A DNA stretch of 64,000 bases from Tannerellaceae bacterium (GCA_031257015.1 JAIRPK010000015.1:86258-150257), one strand, 5' to 3'; counted from the first letter of the stretch, positions 1 through 9,774 are shown. Numbers and translations: made by a program. The notes: generated by a model from the sequence alone, not told the origin.

Positions 1-2
1 TC

Positions 3-1862
3 GACGGTGAGGAGTATGATGCCCGGCTGGAGATGCCTGGCTGGGACGTTCCCGGATATGATGATGGCGGTTGGGAGATGGCCGAGTTGGTACCGCCTCC
101 CGGAGGCAGGCTGGAGGGTCAGGTGAACCGTAACATGACGTCGATGGAGACGTTGCTGCCAGTTTCGATAACCGAGTATCGCCCCAACGTATATATAATG
201 GATATGGGTCAGAACATGGTAGGGCGGATAGCGATGACGGTCAGCGGCGAGCGCGGTCGGCAGGTGACTCTTCGCTTTGCCGAAAGCCTTAATGCCGACG
301 GCAGCCTGTACATGGACAACATCCGTGGCGCCCTGGTGACAGACCGCTATACTCTCAAGGGTGATGAGGTTGAAGAGTGGGAGCCATCGTTCACATACCA
401 TGGTTTTCGGTATGTTGAGATTACCAATTATCCCGGCGAGCCACAGGTGAATGCCTTCACTGGCAATGTTATATATGATGAGATGGAGATGACCGGCGAG
501 TTCGAGACCTCCAGTTCGCTTATCAACCGCATATACAGTAATGCCTGCTGGGGCATCCGGGGCAATTATCGTGGAATGCCTACCGATTGTCCGCAGCGTG
601 ACGAGCGCATGGGCTGGCTTGGCGACCGTGCGACAGGTTCCCATGGCGAAAGCTATATATTCAATAACTATAACCTGTATGCCAAATGGCTTGACGATAT
701 TGAGCAGTCCCAGCGCCCGAACGGCAGCCTCCCTGATGTTGCTCCGAATTACTGGAGCATGTACAGTGATAACATGACCTGGCCCGGCGCATATGTTATT
801 ATAGCTAACATGCTGTATGAGCAGTACGGCAGTGTCGCTCCAATCATCGCTCACTACCCGTCGATGAAGAAATGGCTTGAATATATGCGCGACCGTTACA
901 TGGTTGACGGCATATTGACTAAAGACACGTATGGCGACTGGTGTATGCCCCCTGAGCGCCCTGAGTTGATACACTCTCAAGACCCTGCCCGCAAGACGGA
1001 GGGCGCCTTGTTGAGCACTGCATTTTATTACCGTATACTGACCTTGATGGAGCGCTTCGCCCGCTTGCAGGACAAGGCTGGTGATGCTGAAGCCTTTGCC
1101 GTTGAGGCGGCTATGGTGAAGACGGCCTTTAACGCGCGTTACCTCAATGCTGACGGTACATATTCAAACAATACCGTAACTGCGAACCTCCTTCCCCTCT
1201 GCTTTGGAATGGTTCCCCCGGACAGCCAGTCAACCGTCTTCAACAGTATAGCAAGCAAGACGGCAACCGAGTTTGACAACCATGTAAGCACAGGCCTTAT
1301 AGGCATCCAGTGGTTGATGCGTGGGCTGACTATGTATGGTCGTCCCGACATGGCTTACCGGATTGTGACAAACCGCAGCTACCCCAGTTGGGGCTACATG
1401 ATAGAGCGTGGAGCAACGACGATATGGGAGCTGTGGAACGGCGATACAGCTGACCCGTCGATGAACTCCGGCAACCACGTCATGCTGCTTGGCGACCTGG
1501 TGATATGGTTCTACGAACACCTTGCAGGTATACGCAATCATCCCGGCAGCAGCGGCTTCAACCGCATAGAGATGAAGCCCTGCATCATGCCCGAACTGGA
1601 CTATGTTAAAGCCAGCTATAACTCTGTTCACGGCCTCATCTGCAGCCACTGGTTAAAGACATCCGGCGGACTGCGCTGGGACATAAACATCCCCTGCAAC
1701 ACAACGGCGACGGTTCATATTCCTGCCGCCGGTCGCGAAAGCATCTGCATGTCCGACGGTTCTCCCCTCCCCGTTGAAGCCCGCTTTATAGAGGAAAAGG
1801 ACGGTTACGTTATCTATGAGATAGGCTCCGGGCAATACGACCTGATGATTAATACCAGATAG
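3..1862 (+). CDS. Alpha-L-rhamnosidase (GH78), 5' end outside window
   Basis: Family GH78 enzymes remove terminal alpha-L-rhamnose from glycans and plant glycosides. The frame is already open at position 3 and encodes DGEEYDARLE before the first in-window ATG at 33, so that ATG is internal and the gene begins upstream. Counting from the ATG at 33, the catalytic (alpha/alpha)6 region carries the family signature DCPQRDERMGW at about 185-195 and GATTIWELWNG near 460, which supply the acidic residues used for inverting hydrolysis. The C-terminus has the usual beta-sandwich and the gene stops with TAG at 1860-1862. It lies about 3.2 kb from the L-rhamnose operon on the opposite strand, which makes it a likely source of rhamnose. 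The signal peptide, if any, cannot be seen. Confidence 0.93.
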   Translation, partial: DGEEYDARLEMPGWDVPGYDDGGWEMAELVPPPGGRLEGQVNRNMTSMETLLPVSITEYRPNVYIMDMGQNMVGRIAMTVSGERGRQVTLRFAESLNADGSLYMDNIRGALVTDRYTLKGDEVEEWEPSFTYHGFRYVEITNYPGEPQVNAFTGNVIYDEMEMTGEFETSSSLINRIYSNACWGIRGNYRGMPTDCPQRDERMGWLGDRATGSHGESYIFNNYNLYAKWLDDIEQSQRPNGSLPDVAPNYWSMYSDNMTWPGAYVIIANMLYEQYGSVAPIIAHYPSMKKWLEYMRDRYMVDGILTKDTYGDWCMPPERPELIHSQDPARKTEGALLSTAFYYRILTLMERFARLQDKAGDAEAFAVEAAMVKTAFNARYLNADGTYSNNTVTANLLPLCFGMVPPDSQSTVFNSIASKTATEFDNHVSTGLIGIQWLMRGLTMYGRPDMAYRIVTNRSYPSWGYMIERGATTIWELWNGDTADPSMNSGNHVMLLGDLVIWFYEHLAGIRNHPGSSGFNRIEMKPCIMPELDYVKASYNSVHGLICSHWLKTSGGLRWDINIPCNTTATVHIPAAGRESICMSDGSPLPVEARFIEEKDGYVIYEIGSGQYDLMINTR

Positions 1863-2040
1863 TTGATATTTTTCGGGCTGTCCGGTCGGTATATAGCCTG
1901 CCGGCAGTCCGTTAAGGGGCGTTCATCCGGTTCCGTATTTTCATATACATATATATATGTATGTGGATGGATGAAATTCAAGCGATATGCAGTCATAAAG
2001 ACGCATTATTATAAATAGCATACCTGTATAAAAGATTAAC

Positions 2041-3603
2041 ATGAACAAGAGATTATTTTTATTCCTCGCCTGCACGTTATGCACGGCGATACCCGTCCTT
2101 GCCCAGACGAAGCAGCCGGACGAGCTTGCCTACAAAATCAAGAGTGAAGCTTTCTCCAATTCGCAAGTCGAGGACATGGCGCAGTGGTTTACCGACTATC
2201 TCGGCCCTCGTTTGGCAGCTTCACCCAACGGACTGAAAGCCGAAGTGCTGGCCATGGACAAGCTGACCTCCTACGGTTTAAGCGGTTCAAGAGTTGAATA
2301 TGCAGCCCCTTTCCCCAAGGGCGGTTGGGAGAACGAGCATAACTACGTCGCCATGACCTCTCCCTACTATTGCAGCTTCTCGGCCACACCCAGAGCATGG
2401 TCAGGCAGTACGGCAGGTCTTGTCAGTGCAGACGTTGTGTATCTTAATGTCGAGAAGGCCGAGGATTTGGAGCAATATCGCGGCAAGCTGTCCGGCAAGA
2501 TTGTCCTTATGCCGCCCGTTGTTCCATACGAGATGAGTTTTGAGCCGTTAGCCAGTCGCATCAGCAAAGACCGCCTTGCAGAGCTGTCTCAAGACCCGCG
2601 TCCCCAAGGTTCCACCCGTTATATGCGCTACTTCAGGATGAACGATCTTACCCCCCAGTTGCAGGCCAGCATCACCCAGCTTATTGCAGAAGAAAAGCCC
2701 GTCGCCATACTGCGCGGCAGCGGTACATTCAACATACCCATGTCCAACGGTATGCAATACACAGCCGGCGACGCTCATCCATTACCGGAGATTAATCTCC
2801 CCACAGAAGACCATGGCCGCATGGCCCGTCTTATTGCCAAAAACATCCCTGTGACAATGGAGATAGACGTCCGCAACAGCTTCCACCCTGCCGACACATT
2901 AATAAATAATGTAATAGCGGAGATTCCCGGCGTCCACCCACGTCTAAAGAACGAGATCGTGCTCATCGGCGCCCACTTCGACTCATGGCATGGAGGCACT
3001 GGAGCTGCCGACAATGCTTCCGGCTGCATAGTCATGCTCGAAGCCATGCGCATACTGAAAGCTATCGGCATTTCCCCTTCTCGCACCATACGCATAGCCC
3101 TGTGGGGAGGCGAGGAGCAAGGCCTGTACGGTTCCAGAGGATACGCAAGTAACAATCTTTACGACAGAGAGAAGAAAACCAGGCATCCTGGTTATGATAA
3201 CTTCGTTCTATACCTTAATATGGATAATGGCTCCGGCCGCTTTCGCGGAATATACCTGGAGGAGAACGACATGGCCATCCCATTCTTTAAGACATGGATG
3301 TCTCCACTTGAAAGCCTTGGTTTTACAACCCTCAGTCTCCGTCGCACAGGCAGTACAGACCATGTAGCCTTCAGTACGCTCGGCCTTCCCGCCTTCCAGT
3401 TTATCCAGGATCCCCTTGAATACGGACGCACCTACCATACGCTCATGGACACATACGAACGCCTCTCATTGGACGACCTGCGCATAAACGCAGCCATCGT
3501 CGCATGGTTCGCGCTAAACGCCGCCCAGGACAACGCCCGCATCCCCTCCAAACCCGGTGTCCTGGAGAAACTGCAAGCCGCGACTAATGAAATTAGATGG
3601 TAA
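2041..3603 (+). CDS. Secreted M28-family zinc metallopeptidase
   Basis: A 520-residue protein with an N-terminal signal peptide (MNKRLFLFLACTLCTA, cleavage near VLAQ), so it acts in the periplasm or outside the cell. A protease-associated-like region occupies roughly residues 130-280. The M28 catalytic domain follows, with HFDSWHGGTGAADNASG near 310 (first His and bridging Asp ligands), WGGEEQG near 355 (catalytic and ligand Glu), NMDNG near 390 and YHTLMDT near 464 (last His). All five metal ligands appear present, so an active di-zinc aminopeptidase or carboxypeptidase is likely; specificity is unknown. It follows the rhamnosidase after a 178-bp gap and may have its own promoter. No partner gene follows it. 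Confidence 0.9.
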   Translation: MNKRLFLFLACTLCTAIPVLAQTKQPDELAYKIKSEAFSNSQVEDMAQWFTDYLGPRLAASPNGLKAEVLAMDKLTSYGLSGSRVEYAAPFPKGGWENEHNYVAMTSPYYCSFSATPRAWSGSTAGLVSADVVYLNVEKAEDLEQYRGKLSGKIVLMPPVVPYEMSFEPLASRISKDRLAELSQDPRPQGSTRYMRYFRMNDLTPQLQASITQLIAEEKPVAILRGSGTFNIPMSNGMQYTAGDAHPLPEINLPTEDHGRMARLIAKNIPVTMEIDVRNSFHPADTLINNVIAEIPGVHPRLKNEIVLIGAHFDSWHGGTGAADNASGCIVMLEAMRILKAIGISPSRTIRIALWGGEEQGLYGSRGYASNNLYDREKKTRHPGYDNFVLYLNMDNGSGRFRGIYLEENDMAIPFFKTWMSPLESLGFTTLSLRRTGSTDHVAFSTLGLPAFQFIQDPLEYGRTYHTLMDTYERLSLDDLRINAAIVAWFALNAAQDNARIPSKPGVLEKLQAATNEIRW

Positions 3604-3765
3604 AGACATCAATAGTCATCAAAAAAGGGTAAGCCCTCAAGCCCACCCACATTCGCTCCAAACAACCATCCTGGCATTTTTAAGGCCTCCCTGCAATGGA
3701 AGCCTTCTTCTCCGGATGTTACGGGCGATGCGAAATACCCGACTGATTACCCCTCTCCTTAAAAT

Positions 3766-3802
3766 TATAAAAGGGGACTTTTTCTCAAAGCTCCCTTTTA
3801 TA
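3766..3802. terminator. Inverted repeat downstream of the M28 gene
   Basis: Perfect 10-bp arms TATAAAAGGG (3766-3775) and CCCTTTTATA (3793-3802) enclose a 17-nt loop. It lies 163 bp beyond the peptidase stop. The stem is A/T rich and no long T-run follows it on the plus strand, so termination is plausible but not certain. Confidence 0.4.
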
Positions 3803-3986
3803 GGTTTTAATAGGTATTAGTCTTTAAGGCAAAAAGATTGTTTAGGTTATCTGCCTGCAAATATCTGTTAATTACAACAACAAAGCAAATATTCTGACGT
3901 GTGCAACCACTAAAAAGAATATGTTGTAGAGCATAGTTGTATAGCACAGGTTATTCAGGCTTATAAAATAGAGTACCCGCATGTGC

Positions 3987-4033
3987 AAATCTAAACCGGC
4001 AAGGCCATATTCAGGTTTTGTCGGTTTAGATTT
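3987..4033. other. Strong 12-bp inverted repeat in intergenic DNA
   Basis: Arms AAATCTAAACCG (3987-3998) and CGGTTTAGATTT (4022-4033) are perfectly complementary around a 23-nt loop. No gene or T-run is next to it. It could be part of a small RNA, a protein-binding site or an element end. The rest of 3604-4240 shows no credible gene. Confidence 0.45.
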
Positions 4034-4240
4034 ATATGCAGCGAGAGTTTATTCTTTACGTGTCGCAATCCAGTCGTAATGTTACAGACTGTTCCTGATT
4101 GCAAAGCCACAAGCCGCCTCAATAAGTATTACAGCCGTAAATATTATCTCTATAAACTCACAAGCCGGCACCCGTTTTGTGAAGCCACGGCTGTTCTGTC
4201 TCTCATTAAAAACATGATTTTTTTTGCAGCTGTCGCACTG

Positions 4241-4681
4241 AACGTCTCACAAGACACTCCGAGCGTTTCACGAGACACTCCGAACGTCTCACGAGACACT
4301 CCGAACGTCTCACAAGACGCTCCGAACGTTTCACGAGACGCTCCGAACGTCTCACGAGACGCTCCGAACGTCTCACGAGACGCTCCGAACGTTTCACGAG
4401 ACACTCCAAACGTCTCACGAGACACTCCAAGCATTTCACGAGACGCTCCGAACGTCTCACGAGACACTCCAAGCGTTTCACGAGACGCTCCGAACGTTTC
4501 ACGAGACACTCCGAACGTCTCACAAGACACTCCAAGCGTTTCACAAGACGCTCTGAACGTTTCACAAGACGCTCCGAACGTCTCACAAGACGCTCCGAAC
4601 GTCTCACGAGACACTCCAAGCGTTTCACGAGACGCTCCGAGCGTTTCACAAGACGCTCCGAGCGTTTCACGAGACGTTCAG
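4241..4681. repeat. Array A: 21 tandem copies of a 21-bp repeat
   Basis: Twenty-one units follow each other at exactly 21 bp. The unit contains CGTCTCACGAGACG, which has 6-bp inverted arms around a central AC, followed by a CTCCGAA-like stretch. Differences between copies, checked by eye, are transitions only (C/T or A/G), many at CpG. Because 21 is a multiple of 3 and the unit has no stop, long open frames cross the array on both strands (heptads such as VSRDAPN). These are a by-product and no credible start or signal accompanies them. The same unit family recurs in arrays B (9840) and H (63863), in the same orientation. A lies between the ends of the convergent M28 gene and rha operon. Positions 4682-5008 show nothing recognisable. 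Confidence 0.95.
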
Positions 4682-5008
4682 AAAGTCACAATATATTTTT
4701 GGAGAGCCTCGCTTGAAGCTCGACGCTTTTTTGAAATAGAAAATACTGGCTAACTATTTTTTGTTTTTGCCACACAAGCCGTCAAAAGCTTTTTGTGCAA
4801 TAATTCTGTTTTGTTGCGGATAGCAATGAACTGGTTCATTTCACCTGCGGGCTATGCAAAAATGAATCAGAGCGACTTTGACGGCACAGAGGAGGCTATT
4901 TAACCCATAACGATTGTCTGTTAAGGCTACCCAGGCTGGGTAATTGGGGATGATTGTCTATACCATGATGCGTTGTAGAGCTTGTAAATCAGAAGAGGCT
5001 ATATGAAA

Positions 5009-5048
5009 ACTTCCGGTAAGCGCTGCGATAAAGCGCATTACCGGAAGT
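5009..5048 (-). terminator. Rho-independent terminator of the rha operon
   Basis: Arms at 5009-5023 (ACTTCCGGTAAGCGC) and 5033-5048 pair with a single bulged A and a 9-nt loop. Read on the minus strand the stem is followed by TTTTC, and it lies 39 bp past the rhaD stop codon. Confidence 0.75.
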
Positions 5049-5087
5049 CTCCGAATGATTTTTCCTGTAACGCCAGGCAAGGCAGGC

Positions 5088-5888
5088 TCACCTCGGCAGG
5101 CAGAACGGCTCTACAAGACCTTCCAGCTGTTCATCGGTCATTCCTTCTGGTTCGAAGCCAGCGGCACGGGCGCTGAAATATATCTGGGCAGATTTGCTAA
5201 GAGTATCAATGGCATCGAAACATTCGATAATATCTTCACCGACGGCCAGGATACCATGTTTCTCCCAGACAATAATATCATGGTGCTTTAGTTGCTCAAT
5301 TGTCGCACGGGCTAGCTCAATAGTGCCGGGGATCTCATATCCGACTATCCCCAGGCCACGAGGAACAATGATTCGACATTCCGGTATCATGCTCCATAGC
5401 AGGCGGGTCAGACGTGCAGAATCCAGCAAGGGCTTGCAATGCGTCAGGCCGATAATATCCGTCGGATGAGTATGCAAGACAACACGTATTTGCCTGCCTT
5501 CGGCAAGAAGATAATCGTGCATAAGCAGATGCGATGGCAATTCAGAGGTTGGGCGGATTGGATTCTCTGCCAGAATATCGTAACTGTCGCCTGTCGGACT
5601 GATGCGTATTAGAGCGCCGTTAGACCATGGTTCACGGGCGACGTAGCGCATCCGCTTCCCAGTTCCGGTGACATAGAAAATATGTCCTTTCAGGTGTTCT
5701 GCTCTAATCGCCAATGGCAAGTTGGATTCGACGGGCTGCATCTTTATTTCCTGCGGAGTAAAACAATCGGTCAGGTTTACTGAAATATTGCCTCCGTTAC
5801 GCTCAGCCCAGCCTTTTTCCCATAGATAGCCGGCTGTTTCTGCTATGCGATTTATTTCAGTCATTAAAATTTTATTGTCGCGTATCAT
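5088..5888 (-). CDS. rhaD: Rhamnulose-1-phosphate aldolase
   Basis: A class II (zinc) aldolase of 266 residues, close to the family length, which splits L-rhamnulose 1-phosphate into DHAP and L-lactaldehyde in the cytoplasm. GGNISVNLTD near residue 33 is the phosphate-binding segment. VVLHTHPTD supplies two zinc histidines and EKHGILAVGED the third. It is the last gene of the minus-strand order rhaB-rhaA-rhaT-rhaD and starts 20 bp after the rhaT stop. A strong hairpin terminator follows it. Confidence 0.95.
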   Translation of the reverse strand: MIRDNKILMTEINRIAETAGYLWEKGWAERNGGNISVNLTDCFTPQEIKMQPVESNLPLAIRAEHLKGHIFYVTGTGKRMRYVAREPWSNGALIRISPTGDSYDILAENPIRPTSELPSHLLMHDYLLAEGRQIRVVLHTHPTDIIGLTHCKPLLDSARLTRLLWSMIPECRIIVPRGLGIVGYEIPGTIELARATIEQLKHHDIIVWEKHGILAVGEDIIECFDAIDTLSKSAQIYFSARAAGFEPEGMTDEQLEGLVEPFCLPR

Positions 5889-5908
5889 AGATTTTTTTAT
5901 TTATTCCA

Positions 5909-6931
5909 TTAAATCAAATTCGGTATAACCAGCGAAACAATCAGAGCGATCATGCCGACAACCAATGCCAGCGCCGCCCGGCGCCCGGCGCCTTCCCATT
6001 CCTTCAGAATTACCCCCCATACGTTACTGAACAAAATATTGAGAGACATAAGTATGCTCCACGAAAAGGCCAGCATCGCCGGGTTTTCTGACAAAAAGGC
6101 TTTCCCAGCTCCCAAACCAAAGAACTGGCTATACCATAATAATCCGGCCAGGGCGCAGAATAAAACATTGTTCACCACTGCCCTGCTTCCGACGGAGAAA
6201 TAATCGGAAAAGCTACTGTTTTGCCTGTTCCTGTATAAACAATAAGCAGCGTTCGTAAAGAAACCGCCAAGCGTCACCAGCAGTATGACAGGATTCAGTG
6301 CCAGCAACTCATGGACGCCCTGACGCAAGGCATTCTCCTGAACCGATGCGCCTGCTTCCAGGCCCAGATTGAAACACGCGCTTGCCGCTCCGGCTAGAAG
6401 GGCGACCAACAGCCCTTTCGTAAATGCAAAATCACGAATAGCCTTGCGTTTCTCTTCCTCCGGCATCGAACGTTCACGCAGATGGCCTGCATATCCGACA
6501 ATGGCTATCCCGGCAAGCATAACGCTAACACCTATCGTCAACGCAGCCGTCGTCCCGCTGCTCTTTCCTGACAGAGCCGGTATCATCGTACCGAAAGCAG
6601 AACACATCCCTAACGCAATGCTTTGTCCTAAGGCTATCCCCAGATAGCGCATTGAGAGGCCGAATGTCAGTCCACCTATTCCCCAGAAAGCACCGAAAAC
6701 AATCGACTTCCACACCGGCGCTCCGGCATATATCTCCATCAACGTTGTTACAGACGGTGCCGCCAGCAATGCTCCAAGCAGAGGAAAAAGCAACCATGCA
6801 AATATTCCCTGCACAAGCCAGAAACATTCCCAACGCCATTGCTTAACACGGTTAATCGGCGCATAAGAACTGCTCTGCGCGAAGCTGCCGGCAGCAATTA
6901 TGGCCAATCCGATAAGAATGTTCGCGTTCAT
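5909..6931 (-). CDS. rhaT: L-rhamnose/proton symporter
   Basis: A 340-residue inner-membrane protein with about ten hydrophobic helices, matching the RhaT family of L-rhamnose:H+ symporters in length and motifs (NILIGLAIIAAGSFAQSSSY at the N-terminus, IYAGAPVWKSIVFGAFWGIG in the middle). Its ATG overlaps the rhaA stop by four bases (ATGA), indicating translational coupling. It supplies rhamnose to the isomerase encoded just upstream. Confidence 0.93.
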   Translation of the reverse strand: MNANILIGLAIIAAGSFAQSSSYAPINRVKQWRWECFWLVQGIFAWLLFPLLGALLAAPSVTTLMEIYAGAPVWKSIVFGAFWGIGGLTFGLSMRYLGIALGQSIALGMCSAFGTMIPALSGKSSGTTAALTIGVSVMLAGIAIVGYAGHLRERSMPEEEKRKAIRDFAFTKGLLVALLAGAASACFNLGLEAGASVQENALRQGVHELLALNPVILLVTLGGFFTNAAYCLYRNRQNSSFSDYFSVGSRAVVNNVLFCALAGLLWYSQFFGLGAGKAFLSENPAMLAFSWSILMSLNILFSNVWGVILKEWEGAGRRAALALVVGMIALIVSLVIPNLI

Positions 6932-8187
6932 ACTCTCTTTGACGTCACGTTTCGTTCGTATGCCTGGATACCGGAGATGTAATCCTCGCCAACAGGAACG
7001 TTATTCGTATGGCAAAACATATCCCAAACGGCAGACCATGGGAGTGATTTAATCTCTTCCTGAAGTGCTAGACGCTCGAAATATTTTCCGTCATCCTCAT
7101 ATTTGCGAAGCTGACCGGCGGGTTCGAGCATAGCTTGAAGGAAAGCCTTCTGAGTAGCGCGAACACCGATAACGTATGCTCCTATTCTGTTTATCGTTGC
7201 ATCGAAATAGTCCAATCCGATATGGACACGGGAAAGGGCATCGCAACGGACGACTTCGCGAGCAAGCTCCGTAAGATCGTCGTTCAGGATAACAACGTGG
7301 TCGCTGTCCCAGCGGATAGGGCGACTGACATGAAGCATTATCTCAGGAGTAAACAGAAGTAAAGAGGAAATCTTGTCGGCAATATTTTCCGTCAGATGGA
7401 AATGCCCTGTGTCAAGCGTAACAATTTTCCCTTTCTTCGCTCCATATCCCAAGTAGAAATCGTATGAACCGACGGTATAACTCTCCAGTCCGATGCCGAA
7501 CAGCTTTGCCTCGATGCAGTCTTTCATGTTTGCATAAGGGGTAGCAAATACTTCGTCAAGACTTTGTTCCAGAATACGGCGGTAACGCAAACGATCAGCA
7601 GGAACTTCCTTGCTTCCGTCGTGTATCCAAAGGTTCATCATGCAAGGATCGCCCTGCGCCTTGCCCATTTCTTCGGCTATCGCCCTGCAGCGTTTTGTAT
7701 GTTCAATCCAGAAGTTGCGAGTACTGTCGTCGGGATTGGCCAGCGTAAGGTTGCCGCTGCGTGGATGAGAGAAGGAGGTGGTATTGAAATCAAGTTTCAT
7801 GCCTTGCTCCCTGCCCCATTCTATCCAGGAAGCAAAATGCTCAGGCAAAACTTCATCACGATCAACGGCACGACCGCCGAAGTCTCCATATATTTCATGC
7901 AAGCTAAGACGATGGCGTCCGGCAATGTAACGTGTAGCTTCCGAAATGTCTGCCCGGACTTCCTCAATGTTACGCGCCTTGCCGGGATAGTTGCCGGTCA
8001 CTTGGATACCGCCGCTTAGTTCGCTGCCGCGGCTTTCAAAACCGCTGACGTCGTCAGCTTGCCAGCAATGAAGTGAAATAGACAGACGGCCAAGCCGTTC
8101 CATCGCTTCGTTAACGTTAATTCCAACAGCAGCATATCTTTCAGCCGCTATTTCAAAAGATGTTTCAATTAATTGTTCCTTTTTCAT
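6928..8187 (-). CDS. rhaA: L-rhamnose isomerase
   Basis: A 419-residue TIM-barrel isomerase converting L-rhamnose to L-rhamnulose. Metal and substrate segments are visible: LDFNTTSFSHP, NLWIHDGSKE and LDTGHFHLTE. The length equals the usual RhaA (about 415-420). It is second in the operon, 127 bp after the rhaB stop, and overlaps rhaT by four bases. Confidence 0.96.
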   Translation of the reverse strand: MKKEQLIETSFEIAAERYAAVGINVNEAMERLGRLSISLHCWQADDVSGFESRGSELSGGIQVTGNYPGKARNIEEVRADISEATRYIAGRHRLSLHEIYGDFGGRAVDRDEVLPEHFASWIEWGREQGMKLDFNTTSFSHPRSGNLTLANPDDSTRNFWIEHTKRCRAIAEEMGKAQGDPCMMNLWIHDGSKEVPADRLRYRRILEQSLDEVFATPYANMKDCIEAKLFGIGLESYTVGSYDFYLGYGAKKGKIVTLDTGHFHLTENIADKISSLLLFTPEIMLHVSRPIRWDSDHVVILNDDLTELAREVVRCDALSRVHIGLDYFDATINRIGAYVIGVRATQKAFLQAMLEPAGQLRKYEDDGKYFERLALQEEIKSLPWSAVWDMFCHTNNVPVGEDYISGIQAYERNVTSKRV

Positions 8188-8314
8188 TCTCTTGTATTGC
8201 GTTTATTTATTATTAAGTCTCTTATGTTTCTTCACATGGAATGGTTTTATGGGAGAAGAAATGAATCGGGGAGTGTCTGGATGTTTTTTATTTACATTAA
8301 TATATGTGTGATGA

Positions 8315-9733
8315 TTAAGGAAGGAAAGTCTTTACAGGAAATGAGCGTGCAATGATTTGGCGCATCTCCCAGCGATCAGCAACGAGGCCGGCAGCTTTGG
8401 CCTGTATCATGATGTTGCCGATGGCGGTGGCTTCGGCAGGACCGGCGAGGACGGGGAGACGGATGGCCTGGGCAGTGAGAGTATTAAGGTAGTCGTTTTG
8501 AGAACCGCCGCCGATGATGTGAAGACAGGTGATTGCAGTGTGAGAAATGTCTTGCAGCAAAGATAACACCTCTGCATAGCGACCGGCAAGGCTGTGGAAG
8601 ATTATTGAAGCAATATCGCCATCTGTTTGAGGAACCGGCTGATTGCTTCGCTTACATTCGTCAGTTATGGCAGCAGTCATGGATTGAGGATTGGCAAAGG
8701 CTGGATCATCAGGATTGATGATGGAAGGGAAATCAGCAGCGTTTTTTGCCATTTCAACGATTTGAGGATATGTATAATTACGACCGTCGGCAATCCATTC
8801 ACGTTTACATTCCTCAAGAAGCCAAAGGCCGGTAATATTTTTAAGCAGGCGGGTGGTATTTTCAATGCCGCCTTCGTTAGTGAAGTTGTGCTTGAGAGTA
8901 GTTTCGTTGATGATGGGGCTGGAATTTTCGATGCCCATCAGGCTCCATGTTCCGCTGCTTAGATATGCAAAGCCTGGTTGGAGAGCAGGGACGGCAGCGA
9001 CGGCGGAGGCAGTGTCATGACCGGCAACAGCAATGACAGGGATTGGAGCGATGCCGGTTTCACGAGCAATGTCGTCGGAGATTGCGCCTATTATCGTTCC
9101 TGGTTGAATTGGCTGATGCGGCAATGTGACGGGGATGTTCAGAGATTTGAGCAGAGCATCGTCAAATGTTCCCGTATATGGATTTAGCATTTGCGAAGTG
9201 GAAGCGATAGTGTATTCACATGTTTGGCGACCGGTAAGCATATACGCGAGCAGGTCAGGCATAAAAAGTATATGTTCGGCAGCGGCACAGGGCGCATATT
9301 TTGCCTGTCGCGCACGATAAATCTGGAAGAGAGAGTTGAAATTCATGATTTGTATGCCAGTCGCACGGTAGAGGTCGTTACGTGGAATATGTGCGAAGAC
9401 TTCCTCCGGAGCGCCAATAGTGTAAGGGTCGCGGTAAGCTCTGGGGAGACCGAGGATAGCGCCATCCGGAGCGATATAGCCGAAGTCCACCCCCCATGTG
9501 TCGATGCCGACGGATTGAGGCGTTATACCTTGTTGTCGACATTTGACAAGGGCAGTCTTGATTTCTTCAAATAACGAGAATATATTCCAGAAATATTGGC
9601 CGTGGATTTGGAGGATACGGTTAGGGAAGCGGTGGATTTCCATTATTTGGAGTTCCCCCCCGTTGATTGTTCCGATGACGGCTCTGCCGCTTGTTGCACC
9701 GAGATCTATTGCTAAAAAAACTTTGGTATTCAT
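8315..9733 (-). CDS. rhaB: Rhamnulokinase
   Basis: A FGGY/ASKHA-fold sugar kinase that phosphorylates L-rhamnulose at O-1. Motifs in order are IDLGATSGRA (phosphate 1 loop), GIDTWGVDFG (catalytic Asp), GHDTASAVAAVP and LSSGTWSLMG. The open frame continues upstream into repeat array B, but the family N-terminus is MNTKVFLAIDLGATSG. The start was therefore set at the ATG complementary to 9731-9733, giving 472 residues against about 489 in E. coli. It is the first gene of the rha operon. No rhamnose regulator gene is seen in the window. Confidence 0.95.
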   Translation of the reverse strand: MNTKVFLAIDLGATSGRAVIGTINGGELQIMEIHRFPNRILQIHGQYFWNIFSLFEEIKTALVKCRQQGITPQSVGIDTWGVDFGYIAPDGAILGLPRAYRDPYTIGAPEEVFAHIPRNDLYRATGIQIMNFNSLFQIYRARQAKYAPCAAAEHILFMPDLLAYMLTGRQTCEYTIASTSQMLNPYTGTFDDALLKSLNIPVTLPHQPIQPGTIIGAISDDIARETGIAPIPVIAVAGHDTASAVAAVPALQPGFAYLSSGTWSLMGIENSSPIINETTLKHNFTNEGGIENTTRLLKNITGLWLLEECKREWIADGRNYTYPQIVEMAKNAADFPSIINPDDPAFANPQSMTAAITDECKRSNQPVPQTDGDIASIIFHSLAGRYAEVLSLLQDISHTAITCLHIIGGGSQNDYLNTLTAQAIRLPVLAGPAEATAIGNIMIQAKAAGLVADRWEMRQIIARSFPVKTFLP

Positions 9734-9757
9734 GTTTCCCTGGTATTTAATATTGTT

Positions 9758-9774
9758 ATTTGCCGGCAAATCTA
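9758..9774 (-). promoter_or_regulatory. Candidate rhaB promoter -7 box overlapped by a palindrome
   Basis: Read on the minus strand, TAGATTTG (9767-9774) fits the Bacteroidota -7 consensus TAnnTTTG, 34 bp upstream of the rhaB ATG. A perfect 14-bp palindrome, ATTTGCCGGCAAAT (9758-9771), overlaps it. A regulator bound there would block the promoter. No clear -33 TTTG was found. Confidence 0.5.

Noticed and set aside
4241..4681. CRISPR array
   Set aside because: Units follow each other without unique spacers, the period is 21 bp, and there are no cas genes. The same applies to all arrays in the window.
4079..4753. 224-residue open frame with VSRDAPN heptads, and similar minus-strand frames
   Set aside because: A 21-bp repeat without stops is open in several frames automatically. 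There is no signal, ribosome site or non-repeat domain.
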